Shown: positions 49,570-59,820 of the stretch, piece after piece | How positions within the stretch are numbered: the first letter of the stretch is position 1 | Layout of the letters: each line of letters begins with the position of its first letter | NCBI RefSeq assembly: GCF_018736065.1 | Contig: NZ_CP076128.1 | Coordinates: 620,001 to 684,000 of the forward strand | DNA from: Flammeovirga kamogawensis | GTDB lineage: Bacteria > Bacteroidota > Bacteroidia > Cytophagales > Flammeovirgaceae | DNA: 64,000 nt | Direction of reading: 5' to 3' | Translations under genes and position numbers: made by a program | The notes under the pieces: generated by a model | Databases searched by the model: none | What the model was told of the DNA's origin: nothing | The model's input: the letters and a program-made list of their open reading frames with translations, nothing else

Positions 49570-52479
49570 ATGAAAAAGAAACAACTGTTTACTTTTTGCA
49601 TTCTATTACTCCATTCTTTATTCTTATCAAATTTTTTGTTTGCTCAAGAATCTTCAATGAACCTTGTTATTGATCCTCAAGGGCATTCTGGTATGGTTCG
49701 AAAGGTTATTTTTACAGCAGAGAATAAAAAAATTGTATCTGTATCTGAAGATAAGACAATCCGAATTTGGGATGTTAAATCAAATACTCTACTTAAAACT
49801 CTATGGGGACAGCATAGAAAAGGAAAAGAGGGTAGGTACAACGCTTTAGCTTTATCTCCGGATAATAGACTGATGGCAGTAGGTGGTTATTTACCTAATA
49901 ATGAAATCAGAATTATAAATCTAAATACAGGAAAACAAATAGCTTCATTAATTGGCCATGAGAATATTGTTTCCGATTTAAAATTTTCTGCTGATGGTAT
50001 GTGGCTAGGCTCATCTAGTGCAGATCAAAGTGTTAGGATATGGTATATTCCTACATTAAAGAATGAAGTATTTGAAGAAGAACCTTTTGAGAAACTCTTA
50101 ATCCCTGAACATACAGATATTGTTTATAATATAGATTTCTCTTCTGATGGTACTCGACTAGTAACATGTTCTTTTGATGGAACAGTGAGATTATACTCTA
50201 TGGCTGTTTCTATGAGCAATGCTCGAATTGTAAAAGTCTGGGAAACAACGGAAAGATTTACCAATGTAGATATTTCATCTGATAATAAATATGTAGTGGC
50301 CGGGCAATCAAAAGGTAAAGTTTATATTTGGAATACGAATGGTAGTGAAATTACTACCTTAAATGATACAAAAGGTTTTATTTCTAGTTTAGCATTCTCT
50401 GATGATGACCGTAAATTAATGATAACTGATTCTAAAGGGGATCTTTTTTTATATGATACTGATGTTTGGTTAAAAAGTAGAGATACAGGTATTTCTGAAG
50501 GTAGTTTTTCAACAGCATCTTTTGCGAATGGTAGCTCAAATTACTGTGTAACATCAAGTGGTAATGATGGTGTAATAAAAATTTGGGATTTAAAAACTGG
50601 GCAAACAATTAGAGAATTTCAAGGTGTAGGTTTACCAAATCAAAGAATTGGTGTACAAGAGGGTTTATCAGTGGCATTGTCAATTTCTGAGAAAACTAGA
50701 CAACCTTATAATAAAGTATTCAATTTTGATAGTCTTGATATGGTTTTATCTGTAGATAATCAACAAGGGTTTTCTATGCCTGTAATCAAAAATGAGTCTT
50801 TATCTTTAATTAAAAAATCTGATTACATTTTACAAGCTGGTTTAACAACAATCAAAAATGATAAAAACCGAGATAAATCAATTGAAGTTTATTGTATTGG
50901 TATTAATAACGATATCATAATTGGTAGTGGAGTATCATTAAAAAGGTATAACAGTGAAGGTGTTTTACTAAAAGAATATATAACTACATCGTCATCTAAA
51001 AATGCTGTAAATGTTTCAAAAGATGGTAGATTTTTGATCTCATCATCTGCAAATCAAATTACAGAATTATGGAATTATGAGACAGGTGAATTATTAGCGT
51101 CTCTATTTGTGAGTACAACTAATGATTGGGTTTGTTGGTCTCCAAAAGGCTATTATCAAGCATCTGCGGGCGGAGAAAAATATATTGGTTGGTTAAAAAA
51201 TAATGGTATTGGCCAATTGGCTACATTTTATAAAGTGAGTTTTGCCAGAGATACCTACCATAAGCCAGAGATTTTGAAATCAATAATTGCTAACGGTACA
51301 ATAGAGGGGTTATTTGAAGAACAAAATGAAGAAGTTTTTGATGATATAATTTATGAGCAACCTGTAGTTGAGTGGATTTCGCCTACTATGAATTTGTTTT
51401 TAGATACAGCTCATGTTGTAAATGTAATGGCAAACATAACGTCTAAAACACCACTTGATGTTCTTAAAATTTTAGTGAATGGACGTCCGGCTTACATATC
51501 GCCTAAAGAGAACTTAAAAACAGAAAGTGATGGTTTTTTATATGTAATTGACGAACAAGTTAAGATTACAAGTCAAACTGCTAATATTCAAATTTTTGCT
51601 GCAAATAGTTCATCTAACTTTACCTCTGATACTCGATCGGTATCTTTAGGAAGAGAACGTAAAAAATCTAAAATGGATTTAGATTTTGATTTAGATGAAA
51701 TGTTTAATTCAGTGGAGAATCAAAGAAGTTTAAAGCCGAATATTTATCTATTATCAATTGGAGTTTCTGAATATAAAGATAACACCTTGAACTTAACATA
51801 TGCTGATAAAGATGCTATAGCAGTGTCGGATTTATATCAGAAGCAACAAGAGGGAGAGGTGTTTAATAAAGTGAATGTAAAACAGCTGACAAATGATAAA
51901 GCAGTTAAAGGAGAAATACTTTCTGGATTTGAGTGGTTGGCTAAAAATGCACGTTCTAACGATTTAGCAATTGTTTTTATAGCTTCTCATGGGTTAAATA
52001 AGAACAACAATTTCTATATTATTCCTCATGATGTTGACCTTAACAATGTGAATGAGACAGCAGTAAGTTGGTCAGATTGTTCTCAGTTAATGGCAACTTT
52101 ACCGTCTCAAGTATTATTATATGTAGATGCTTGTAATAGTGGTCAATTAGGTTCCGATATTAGTCATTCTGACAATACTGAAAGTATTCGTAAGTTATCT
52201 TCTGATGAAAATGGTGTTGTAGTAATGTCTGCATCAACAGGTAAAGAAAGTTCTTTAGAAAGCCCTGTTTGGGGGCATGGAGCATTCACTTCTGCAATTT
52301 TAGAAGGTGTATTAGAGGGGAAGGCAGACTACTCTGGGGATAACGTAATTACTTTAAGAGAACTTGATTTATTTGTCGCTACAAAAGTAGAACAATTAAC
52401 GAAAGGAAAACAACATCCAACAACTCAAAAACCAAGTACAATAAGTACTATGACAGTTGGAGAAAAAGTAATGAAATAA
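49570..52479 (+). CDS. Exported WD40-caspase (peptidase C14-like) protein
   Basis: A 969-residue protein starting at ATG 49570 (a TTG nine bases earlier is less likely). A signal peptide (to about residue 26, LFAQ) leads to a beta-propeller with WD40 repeats (about 40-370: TAENKKIVSVSEDKTIRIWD, GHENIVSDLKFSADGMWLGS, NDGVIKIWDLKTGQTI). A second propeller-like part follows (370-560), then an Ig-like segment (about 605-700) and a caspase-like domain (about 730-960). The catalytic pair is seen: H807 in FIASHGLNK and C855 in YVDACNSGQ. It is predicted to act outside the cytoplasm as a cysteine protease; its target is unknown. Confidence 0.83.
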   Translation: MKKKQLFTFCILLLHSLFLSNFLFAQESSMNLVIDPQGHSGMVRKVIFTAENKKIVSVSEDKTIRIWDVKSNTLLKTLWGQHRKGKEGRYNALALSPDNRLMAVGGYLPNNEIRIINLNTGKQIASLIGHENIVSDLKFSADGMWLGSSSADQSVRIWYIPTLKNEVFEEEPFEKLLIPEHTDIVYNIDFSSDGTRLVTCSFDGTVRLYSMAVSMSNARIVKVWETTERFTNVDISSDNKYVVAGQSKGKVYIWNTNGSEITTLNDTKGFISSLAFSDDDRKLMITDSKGDLFLYDTDVWLKSRDTGISEGSFSTASFANGSSNYCVTSSGNDGVIKIWDLKTGQTIREFQGVGLPNQRIGVQEGLSVALSISEKTRQPYNKVFNFDSLDMVLSVDNQQGFSMPVIKNESLSLIKKSDYILQAGLTTIKNDKNRDKSIEVYCIGINNDIIIGSGVSLKRYNSEGVLLKEYITTSSSKNAVNVSKDGRFLISSSANQITELWNYETGELLASLFVSTTNDWVCWSPKGYYQASAGGEKYIGWLKNNGIGQLATFYKVSFARDTYHKPEILKSIIANGTIEGLFEEQNEEVFDDIIYEQPVVEWISPTMNLFLDTAHVVNVMANITSKTPLDVLKILVNGRPAYISPKENLKTESDGFLYVIDEQVKITSQTANIQIFAANSSSNFTSDTRSVSLGRERKKSKMDLDFDLDEMFNSVENQRSLKPNIYLLSIGVSEYKDNTLNLTYADKDAIAVSDLYQKQQEGEVFNKVNVKQLTNDKAVKGEILSGFEWLAKNARSNDLAIVFIASHGLNKNNNFYIIPHDVDLNNVNETAVSWSDCSQLMATLPSQVLLYVDACNSGQLGSDISHSDNTESIRKLSSDENGVVVMSASTGKESSLESPVWGHGAFTSAILEGVLEGKADYSGDNVITLRELDLFVATKVEQLTKGKQHPTTQKPSTISTMTVGEKVMK

Positions 52480-52484
52480 ATTTT

Positions 52485-54647
52485 TTAAAAGCTGATACTG
52501 ATACCTGGGCCAACCATCCAGAAAAAAGTTTCAGCTTTTAGGAAATACCCGAAACCAACATAAAGGGGCAGAGATAATTTTCTGCCTGGCCGTTGCAGAG
52601 GATGAACACTTGCTAATGCCACTATTCCAAGATCTCGGTCAATATCTTCGTTATCACTTAAGTTAAATGCATTAAGTGCTATAGAACCAACACCAACCCT
52701 GTAGGGTCTTACTCTACCAATTGTCCCTGGTTTGAAGAACTTAAATTGAGCAATTGCTGAGATACTAATACCACTAATTCCTGAAGAGATATCATCTTCG
52801 TTTGCTTTTTTTACAAGTAAACCTGCAGGAAAAGATAAATCGACATCAAATTGTGATTTCCTTGCAGCATATATTTCAATCTTTTTAGTTTTTACTTGTT
52901 CAGAATATTTGTCTTTCTGATGCGATATATAAATTTCTAACTTTGTCCAATCTTCAAACCTATGTGTTTTTATTCCTAGATATTTATTTAAAGTAATAAG
53001 AGGATCTGTACAATTGTTTTTCTCGTAGTTATGATATCTTGGTGAACTTTGACCAGGACAAATCACAATATTTTCATCTTTAGCTATTTCAACCAACTGC
53101 CCTTGTGGTCCAATCACTCTTACATCTAAAGTAATGTATTGTTTACCGTAAAGTTGTTGATCATCAATCCAATCAGGGTTAAAACGTAAAATTACGTCTG
53201 TCATAGCCTTAAAATAGAAGATGGGTTTGTCTATATCCGACACAACTTTTGGCGAAGCACCATAATCTACTGTTACAAAGTCAAAACTACGAGGTGATTG
53301 CTTTTCTTTAATTTTTAGTGCAATCCCAGTATCAGTATCGCCATTAAAAACTTTTAATTCTTTTCTATTTATATTAATTGGTATTGTAATCTGCATACTC
53401 TGCATATCCTTTGTGGTATTTACAGAGTCAATACTTATTGCTCGTAGGCCATCAAACATGAATCTTGCATGTTGCATTTGATCTCCTTCAAACTTAACTG
53501 ATACGGTTTCACCAGGGTAAACACCTAAATCAGAAGTCCAGTTTTTTCCAGCGTGAAGAACTTGTGTACTAGTTATTTTGGTTTCGGAAATAATATTAAA
53601 GTTTGTCATGAATGCAGGAGTGTCCCCATCTTTTATATAAAGATACCCTTGCTTTGGTGAGTGATAGTCATATACACGTAATCGACATGTTGTATAGCCA
53701 CTACTTAAATTATTTTCAGTAAAGATTTCAGCAATTAAGTTGCCGCCAATTTCTTCTTGGTCTTCGATTCTATAAGTTTTATTAAGTAGTAATTTTCTGT
53801 TTTGTTGAAGTTGAATTTTAATATCTTCTGCGTGATTATCTTCATTAAAGATAATTTCATTTTTATCAGTGGCTAAAAAGGTTAATCGAGATTCTTTAAC
53901 TGTAAACCTTAAATTTAAAGGCAGGGTTTTGTAAGAAGGGGACCCCATTAAGAAATTAGGAGCATATGTTTCAATAGAAATTTCAGTTGAAAAAGTATTT
54001 ATTGATTTAGGTAGTATACCTAAAAAGTATTTATTTTCCCTTTCAGATAATCTCCAGGAAATATTCTTTTGTTCGTGCCAAATATTATCTACTCTCAGAT
54101 TTTTAGGGAGATTACAAAGGAGTTCATATTCTTTTTCTTCTCCGATATATAGTTCTCTTATTGCACTCCCTTTTTTATCAGATAGTTCTATTTCAGTATT
54201 AGTATAGGGTAGAAGTTTTTGCTCATACGGAAGTTCTTTGCCATCTGTAGTCCATAATGCAAATACTATTGAAGGTTTTAAGCTTGTATTTTGACGGTTA
54301 AATTGTACAACAAATTTATAAACATTGTCATCAACTTGTAATGGATTATCTACAACAGTAAGCTCAGAAGTAGGTATAACCTTCAAGTCTACAATGCTTT
54401 CGGCATTTTTTAGATAAACTCTAAATTCAAATTTCTCATCTACCTTTTCAAATTTAAATGGCAGAGTTTTCTCATTCCTGTGTCTTCGGTTTTCAATTAT
54501 TCCATGTGTGGATAGATAATTCACAGTTGTATCACTATGTACCTCGATATCTTTAATGAAATAATTGGCTTTTTGAGCGTAGCTAAATTCATTATTTAAG
54601 ACTAGTATAAGAAGAGTTAGAAAAAAAAAGTAAATAAATTTATTCAT
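52485..54647 (-). CDS. Large exported outer-membrane-like protein, unknown
   Basis: A 720-residue protein with a signal peptide (to about residue 24, SYAQ). Most of it (25-560) is strand rich with several immunoglobulin-like segments (FEFRVYLKNAESIVDLKVIP, GETVSVKFEGDQM). The last 120 residues (QFDVDLSFPAGLLVKKANED, PYRVGVGSIALNAFNLSD, LSLPLYVGFGYFL, ending GPGISISF) look like an eight-strand outer-membrane barrel with an aromatic final residue. I do not know the family. It converges on the WD40-caspase gene with 5 bp between the two stops and no terminator, so the two transcripts are likely to overlap. Confidence 0.6.
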   Translation of the reverse strand: MNKFIYFFFLTLLILVLNNEFSYAQKANYFIKDIEVHSDTTVNYLSTHGIIENRRHRNEKTLPFKFEKVDEKFEFRVYLKNAESIVDLKVIPTSELTVVDNPLQVDDNVYKFVVQFNRQNTSLKPSIVFALWTTDGKELPYEQKLLPYTNTEIELSDKKGSAIRELYIGEEKEYELLCNLPKNLRVDNIWHEQKNISWRLSERENKYFLGILPKSINTFSTEISIETYAPNFLMGSPSYKTLPLNLRFTVKESRLTFLATDKNEIIFNEDNHAEDIKIQLQQNRKLLLNKTYRIEDQEEIGGNLIAEIFTENNLSSGYTTCRLRVYDYHSPKQGYLYIKDGDTPAFMTNFNIISETKITSTQVLHAGKNWTSDLGVYPGETVSVKFEGDQMQHARFMFDGLRAISIDSVNTTKDMQSMQITIPININRKELKVFNGDTDTGIALKIKEKQSPRSFDFVTVDYGASPKVVSDIDKPIFYFKAMTDVILRFNPDWIDDQQLYGKQYITLDVRVIGPQGQLVEIAKDENIVICPGQSSPRYHNYEKNNCTDPLITLNKYLGIKTHRFEDWTKLEIYISHQKDKYSEQVKTKKIEIYAARKSQFDVDLSFPAGLLVKKANEDDISSGISGISISAIAQFKFFKPGTIGRVRPYRVGVGSIALNAFNLSDNEDIDRDLGIVALASVHPLQRPGRKLSLPLYVGFGYFLKAETFFWMVGPGISISF

Positions 54648-55040
54648 GTATTATATGTTCTGAAACAAAGATACATTTAAGAAGAACTTTTTCAGAAATT
54701 AAAACCAATAAAATACTTTAAAAAAGACCTTAATCCTTAAAAATGAATTACATATTATTTAAACGTGTTATTTAGAAGATTAAGAAGTTTTAATATACTT
54801 ATTTTCTTATAAAATATGATCTAAATCAACCAAAACTTGAAAGATTAATATTAACTTTCTTTTTAATTGATTATTAAAGTAGAAGACTATTTATTCCCCG
54901 TTTATTTTTATTTTTTTTGAGTAAAATCACATAAATGATAATAAAAGTTAAACAAAATTACTTCTATTACGTAATGATTATAATTAATCAATTAATATTA
55001 CAATAAATTTCAACAAACGAGTTCCCTATTAAATTCAGAC
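54648..55040. other. AT-rich intergenic region
   Basis: 393 bp between the divergent large outer-membrane-like gene and the MBL hydrolase gene. It is strongly AT rich. I see long T and A tracts and a short palindrome (TTACGTAA near 54967), but no clear consensus promoter, terminator or small gene. Confidence 0.5.
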
Positions 55041-55934
55041 ATGAGTAAAGTAAAATCAATAGATTTACATTTTTTAAATAAAGAAGATGCAATAGCTTCT
55101 TATCTAGTGGAAACGTCAGAAGGTCCAATTTTAATTGAAACAGGTCCGCATTCAACATTTTCGATTCTAAAAAAAGCATTAGCAGATAAAGGTTATAATC
55201 CAGAAGATATTAAACATGTTTTTATAACTCATATACATTTAGACCATGCAGGAGCAGCTTGGAAATTTGCTGAACATGGTGCTAAAATCTATTTACATCC
55301 ATTTGGGGAGCGACATATGGCAGATCCTTCTAAATTGATGTCTTCAGCAAAAATGATTTATAAAGATGATATGGATAGACTTTGGGGACGAATGGAAGCA
55401 ATTCCAAAAGAATGTTTGTGTCCAATTGCTCATGAAGATGAAGTTGTAATAGGAGATACTGTTATAAAAGCATGGCATACACCTGGTCATGCAAATCATC
55501 ATATTGCTTGGCAAATAGGTGAAGGTCTTTTTACTGGAGATGTTGCTGGAGTGAAAATTAATAATGGTCCAGTTGTAGCACCTTGCCCTCCTCCAGATAT
55601 TAATTTAGAGAAATGGCAATCTTCAATTGATCTAATTAGAAAAATTTCTCCTGCTGTTTTATACTTAACTCATTTTGGAGCCGTTACTGATATAGATAAA
55701 CATCTTATTGCTTTAGAAAAAGACTTATATCAAATCGCTCAAATAGTAAAAAAATATACAGATGATGGTTTAGATGTACCAGAAATGGAAAAAAGATTCA
55801 TAGCTTATGTTAATCAAGAATTATCAAATTATGGATTAGATCAAAATGCCCTAGAACAATACGATGCCGCGAACCCGCCTTTTATGGGCGTTGCAGGTTT
55901 GGTCCGATATTGGAAGAAGAAAAACGAACTATAA
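55041..55934 (+). CDS. Metallo-beta-lactamase-fold hydrolase
   Basis: A 297-residue cytoplasmic hydrolase. The metal-binding motif HIHLDH (H64, H66, D68, H69) is complete, and later ligands are visible in HTPGHANHHIAW, LFTGDVAG and LTHFGAV. It resembles the glyoxalase-II-like branch that takes thioesters or similar compounds. The C-terminal 70 residues are helical and may give specificity. The substrate is unknown. It starts a two-gene unit with the CaCA exchanger 22 bp downstream. Confidence 0.85.
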   Translation: MSKVKSIDLHFLNKEDAIASYLVETSEGPILIETGPHSTFSILKKALADKGYNPEDIKHVFITHIHLDHAGAAWKFAEHGAKIYLHPFGERHMADPSKLMSSAKMIYKDDMDRLWGRMEAIPKECLCPIAHEDEVVIGDTVIKAWHTPGHANHHIAWQIGEGLFTGDVAGVKINNGPVVAPCPPPDINLEKWQSSIDLIRKISPAVLYLTHFGAVTDIDKHLIALEKDLYQIAQIVKKYTDDGLDVPEMEKRFIAYVNQELSNYGLDQNALEQYDAANPPFMGVAGLVRYWKKKNEL

Positions 55935-55956
55935 ACTTTAATAAGTTAAACATATA

Positions 55957-57129
55957 ATGGAGATACTTTCAGGTCTAGTTATAATTTTTATCGCATGTAT
56001 TATTATATGGAAAGCATGTGATGGTTTTGAAGATGCCTCTGGCTATTTGGGGCGTAATATGAAAGGTGGTGTTAAAGGAGCCACTATTGATGCTATTGGT
56101 AGCTCAATGCCAGAACTATTTACAACTTTTTTCTTTTTAGTATTAGCAGGAGACGCTAAAGGATTTGCAAGTGGAATAGGTACTACATCAGGTAGTGCAA
56201 TTTTTAATATCATGATTATACCTGCAGCTGTAATTATGAGTGTTATTGTAGTGAATAGAAAAGTTCAATTTATAAATATTAATCCAAAAGTAATTTTAAG
56301 AGATGGTATTGCTTTAATGCTTGCTATTTTATGCCTTATCATTTTTGTTTCTGAAAAAGAATTAGATTGGTATCATGGTGTATTCTTAATGAGTTTGTAT
56401 GTTGTTTATGTTTTGTCTTTATTTTTTATAAAAATGGACTCTGAAGGAGACCATGAAGATGAATATGAATATGAAGCAGGAGATGGTGGAAGATTAGCCG
56501 CTTTTTTTAAGTTGGATCTATCTCACGCTATACTTGGTAATAATACAATGAACTCTAAAAGAGCTTGGGTATTATTAATTTTAGCAACATCAATTGTAGG
56601 TGCATCTTGTCATCTTTTAGTTACAGGTTGTGAACTTCTAGGTGATGGCTTAAATTGGAATACTTATGTAGTTGCTTTAATTTTTGCTGCTGCTGCAACA
56701 TCTGTTCCTGATACAATTATTTCTGTAAAGAGTGCGAATAACGGTGCCTATAATGATGCCATTTCAAATGCATTAGGAAGTAATATTTTTGATATTTGTT
56801 TTGCTCTAGGTATGCCTTTAACAATTTATACTTTGTTTTATGATAAAACAATTATAATGTCTGGCGGTGCTGAAGAAATGAATTTCATTGGTCAGTTTAG
56901 AATTTTATTATTGATATTAACTTTCTTAGCTACTGTTATTTTCTACGTTGGAGCCAAACGCAAAAAACTTGGAGCAAAGAGTGGATACTTTTTAATGCTC
57001 TTATATGTTGCGTTTATAGTTTATACATTAGCATATACATACAATGCTCCATGGTTACAAGGTATGCAAGAGACATTGATTAATATAAATGATCATTTAA
57101 TTCATTTGAATCCATTCCATAAGATGTAG
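55957..57129 (+). CDS. Sodium/calcium exchanger (CaCA family)
   Basis: A 390-residue inner-membrane antiporter. The two alpha-repeats that form the ion pathway are seen as AIGSSMPELFTTFFFLVLAG followed by GTTSGSAIFNIMIIPA, and AAAATSVPDTIISVKSANNG followed by ALGSNIFDICFALG. About ten helices are visible. A loop between the halves is very acidic (EGDHEDEYEYEAGDGG, about 170-185), as in regulatory loops of such exchangers. It is followed by an intrinsic terminator. Confidence 0.87.
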   Translation: MEILSGLVIIFIACIIIWKACDGFEDASGYLGRNMKGGVKGATIDAIGSSMPELFTTFFFLVLAGDAKGFASGIGTTSGSAIFNIMIIPAAVIMSVIVVNRKVQFININPKVILRDGIALMLAILCLIIFVSEKELDWYHGVFLMSLYVVYVLSLFFIKMDSEGDHEDEYEYEAGDGGRLAAFFKLDLSHAILGNNTMNSKRAWVLLILATSIVGASCHLLVTGCELLGDGLNWNTYVVALIFAAAATSVPDTIISVKSANNGAYNDAISNALGSNIFDICFALGMPLTIYTLFYDKTIIMSGGAEEMNFIGQFRILLLILTFLATVIFYVGAKRKKLGAKSGYFLMLLYVAFIVYTLAYTYNAPWLQGMQETLININDHLIHLNPFHKM

Positions 57130-57143
57130 TGTGATGATTTTGA

Positions 57144-57187
57144 CACAAAAAAGGCCACTTAATATTTTTAAGTAGCCTTTTTTTGTG
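57144..57187. terminator. Intrinsic terminator, probably bidirectional
   Basis: A long stem, CACAAAAAAGGC then CACTTAA against TTAAGT-A-GCC and TTTTTTTGTG, with one mismatch. It sits between the convergent exchanger and DUF2059-like genes, and has T runs on both strands. Confidence 0.8.
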
Positions 57188-57197
57188 CCTGGATATT

Positions 57198-58010
57198 TTA
57201 TAAATTCTTATGGTTCTCTAAGTCTTTATTCATCTTATCAAAAGCATAATCAAGTGCATTTGAAGATAACTGAATAGAGTAAGTACCTATATCTGAAGAC
57301 CAAAGTTCTGTGTGCCTTCTTAAGGTATAATTATTTACATTTCTATAAGTAAATAATAAGTCTTTTAATAAATCATTTTTTAATAAGTAACTAAAGTTAT
57401 GATCAAAAATCATATTAATTTGAGAATTAACTTCTTCTTCTGAAGTTTTTAGTTCAATAATTTCAGAAGAATTAAGACCAACATGTACTCCGTAAATGCT
57501 ATTTTTCATAAGTGAAATCATTGAGCCACCTATATTGAGATCTTGATAAAGCATTACACAAAGTTCTAATTTATCATCATCTACAGTTTTAATATCAAAT
57601 TGTTTTTCAAATTTAGCTTTCTCAATTTGTTGATTGGTAGTGTAGACTTTATTATCAAAATTAATCATTTCTTGAACCTCAGGAGAACTATAAAAATTGA
57701 TAACATCAGTAAGTGTATCTATACTTAAATGTTCTTTTATATATTCTTTATAATAGAATTGAGCTCTTTTAGAAGATAAACTTCTTTTAATTGCTTCTTT
57801 TAATGATGTTAGTTCCGCAGAATTATCCATCATAATAGTTTTCTCATCAAGTTGTGCCTGAATGATATTATCTATATCTAAAGTCAAGGCGTTTAGATTC
57901 ATAAGTTGAGTATATTGATCAACTTTTTCATCTATGTTGGTCTGTGCATAAGATGTACTAAAAAATAGTACACATGCAGTGAATAGAGTGTAGCGATAAA
58001 ACAATAACAT
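57198..58010 (-). CDS. Exported DUF2059-like protein
   Basis: A 270-residue protein with a signal peptide (to about residue 22, SYAQ) and an otherwise helical, soluble body. The segment FYYKEYIKEHLSIDTLTDVI continuing NFYSSPEVQEM resembles DUF2059, which is usually shorter; the second half (about 130-270) repeats a similar helical style. I know no function. It follows the MBOAT gene by 51 bp on the same strand and may be cotranscribed with it. Confidence 0.5.
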   Translation of the reverse strand: MLLFYRYTLFTACVLFFSTSYAQTNIDEKVDQYTQLMNLNALTLDIDNIIQAQLDEKTIMMDNSAELTSLKEAIKRSLSSKRAQFYYKEYIKEHLSIDTLTDVINFYSSPEVQEMINFDNKVYTTNQQIEKAKFEKQFDIKTVDDDKLELCVMLYQDLNIGGSMISLMKNSIYGVHVGLNSSEIIELKTSEEEVNSQINMIFDHNFSYLLKNDLLKDLLFTYRNVNNYTLRRHTELWSSDIGTYSIQLSSNALDYAFDKMNKDLENHKNL

Positions 58011-58061
58011 TTGTAAGGGTAATTTATAGTATTTAGTCAGTAACTAATTTACTATAATATT

Positions 58062-59567
58062 TTAAAATTGAAAATAAATAAATGGTTGAATATCAGATGA
58101 TCTACTTTGAAATAGCATAAAACCAATAAAGAATAGGAATGCTGCTTTAGCAAAGTCAGGCATACAAATAAACTCCATTGATAATTGATCTTTCCATTTT
58201 TGAGGCATCCAATGTAAAAAGTAGCCAAGCCCCATAATTAAAAATACATTTTTGTAGGCTATCAACACATCAATAGCGATAGATAAGTCCATGTTTGTCA
58301 TAATTTGAGTAATCATACTTTGAGCATGTTGCATATCATCAGCTCTAAAGTATATCCACGCGTAGCACACAAAGTGAAAGGTAATAATTCCTCCAATAAC
58401 TTTTGCATAAATGGAGCTAGAATATTTTTTATTAGTTATTTCAAGCCATAGTTTATGAAAAGCAAGTGCTACACCATGCAGCATTCCCCAAATAATAAAT
58501 CGAATGTTTGCACCATGCCATAGACCGCCTAATAGCATGGTAATAATTAAATTGATGTAGGTTCTAACTTTACCCTTTTTGTTACCTCCAAGAGGTATAT
58601 ATAAGTAATCACGAAGAAAAGAAGACAAAGAAATATGCCACCTTCTCCAAAAATCTGTAATGTCTGTAGCTTTATAAGGAGAGTTGAAGTTTAGTGGTAA
58701 TCTAAAACCTAAAAGAACGGCAACCCCAATTGCAATATCTGTATAACCAGAAAAGTCGCAATAGATTTGAATAGCGTAACCATAGGCAGCCATTAGATTT
58801 TCAAAACCAGAGTATGACCATGGTGATTCAAATATTCTATCAACAAAGTTTATAGAAATATAATCGGAGATTAATATCTTTTTTACTAGCCCAGAAGCGA
58901 TTAAAAATAAAGCGTGTCCATATTCACTTTCAGTAACTTTATAAGGATTGTGTATTTGAGGTATAAACTCTGATGCTCTAACAATAGGACCTGCAACAAG
59001 TTGAGGGAAGAAGCTAACAAAAAGTGCAAAATCCCAAATTGAATTTACAGGTTTAATATCACCTCTATAAATATCTACAGAATAACTAATTGTTTGAAAA
59101 GTGTAAAATGATATTCCAATAGGTAAAAAGATATTTGTAGTGTCCATAGCTGTACCAAATACATTATTTAAAAATACAGCTAGAAAATTTTCTGGTTCTA
59201 AATTAAGTGAGAACAATGTATTTATACCTTCTGTAAAGAAAAAGGTATACTTAAAGTAAGCTAGGAGAGATAGATTTATGAATGCACTAAGAAAAACAAG
59301 TTGTTTCCTTTTTCTTTTTTCTGTGGATGCAAAAATAGCAGCACCAATGTAGTAATCTACAACAGTAGAAAAAAGTAATAACACAAAATAGAAACCACTT
59401 GACATGTAATAAAAATATAGACTAGCAAGAAGCAATAGGGTGTTTCTTGCTGTTATGTTTTTATAAACAAATTGATATATGATGATGATAGCTCCAAATA
59501 ATACCCAAAATATAGCTTGAGTAAATAATAGAGGACTATTTTCCGAATATGTAACTAATTCGAGCAT
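58062..59567 (-). CDS. MBOAT-family O-acyltransferase (AlgI/DltB-like)
   Basis: A 501-residue membrane enzyme with about eleven helices. The MBOAT core is seen in YSVDIYRGDIKPVNSIWDFA, FFPQLVAGPIVRASEFIPQI, YCDFSGYTDIAIGVAVLLGF, TDFWRRWHISLSSFLRDYLY continuing IPLGGNKKG, and LLGGLWHGANIRFIIWG with the catalytic histidine. These proteins carry acyl groups across the membrane to acetylate cell-surface polysaccharides. The usual AlgJ/AlgX-like partner gene is not next to it; the adjacent gene codes for a DUF2059-like exported protein. Confidence 0.88.
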   Translation of the reverse strand: MLELVTYSENSPLLFTQAIFWVLFGAIIIIYQFVYKNITARNTLLLLASLYFYYMSSGFYFVLLLFSTVVDYYIGAAIFASTEKRKRKQLVFLSAFINLSLLAYFKYTFFFTEGINTLFSLNLEPENFLAVFLNNVFGTAMDTTNIFLPIGISFYTFQTISYSVDIYRGDIKPVNSIWDFALFVSFFPQLVAGPIVRASEFIPQIHNPYKVTESEYGHALFLIASGLVKKILISDYISINFVDRIFESPWSYSGFENLMAAYGYAIQIYCDFSGYTDIAIGVAVLLGFRLPLNFNSPYKATDITDFWRRWHISLSSFLRDYLYIPLGGNKKGKVRTYINLIITMLLGGLWHGANIRFIIWGMLHGVALAFHKLWLEITNKKYSSSIYAKVIGGIITFHFVCYAWIYFRADDMQHAQSMITQIMTNMDLSIAIDVLIAYKNVFLIMGLGYFLHWMPQKWKDQLSMEFICMPDFAKAAFLFFIGFMLFQSRSSDIQPFIYFQF

Positions 59568-59820
59568 TGTTCTAGTATAGAGTTTTTGATCAAAAAAAAC
59601 TTGTAGTATCGTTAAACTACAATTGAAAAGTGATCGTATTCAATTACGAATTTAAACCCTTTGCATGAAATACTGATACATTTTATTGTTTAATTTTAGT
59701 AGGAAAACGTTTCTAAGTAAAATTGAGATAGATATATTAAAATATGTACTATTGATTTTTACTTTCCACTTTTCTTCATTTATCTTCATGTATCTTTTAA
59801 ATATGAAATAATAAGTCAGA

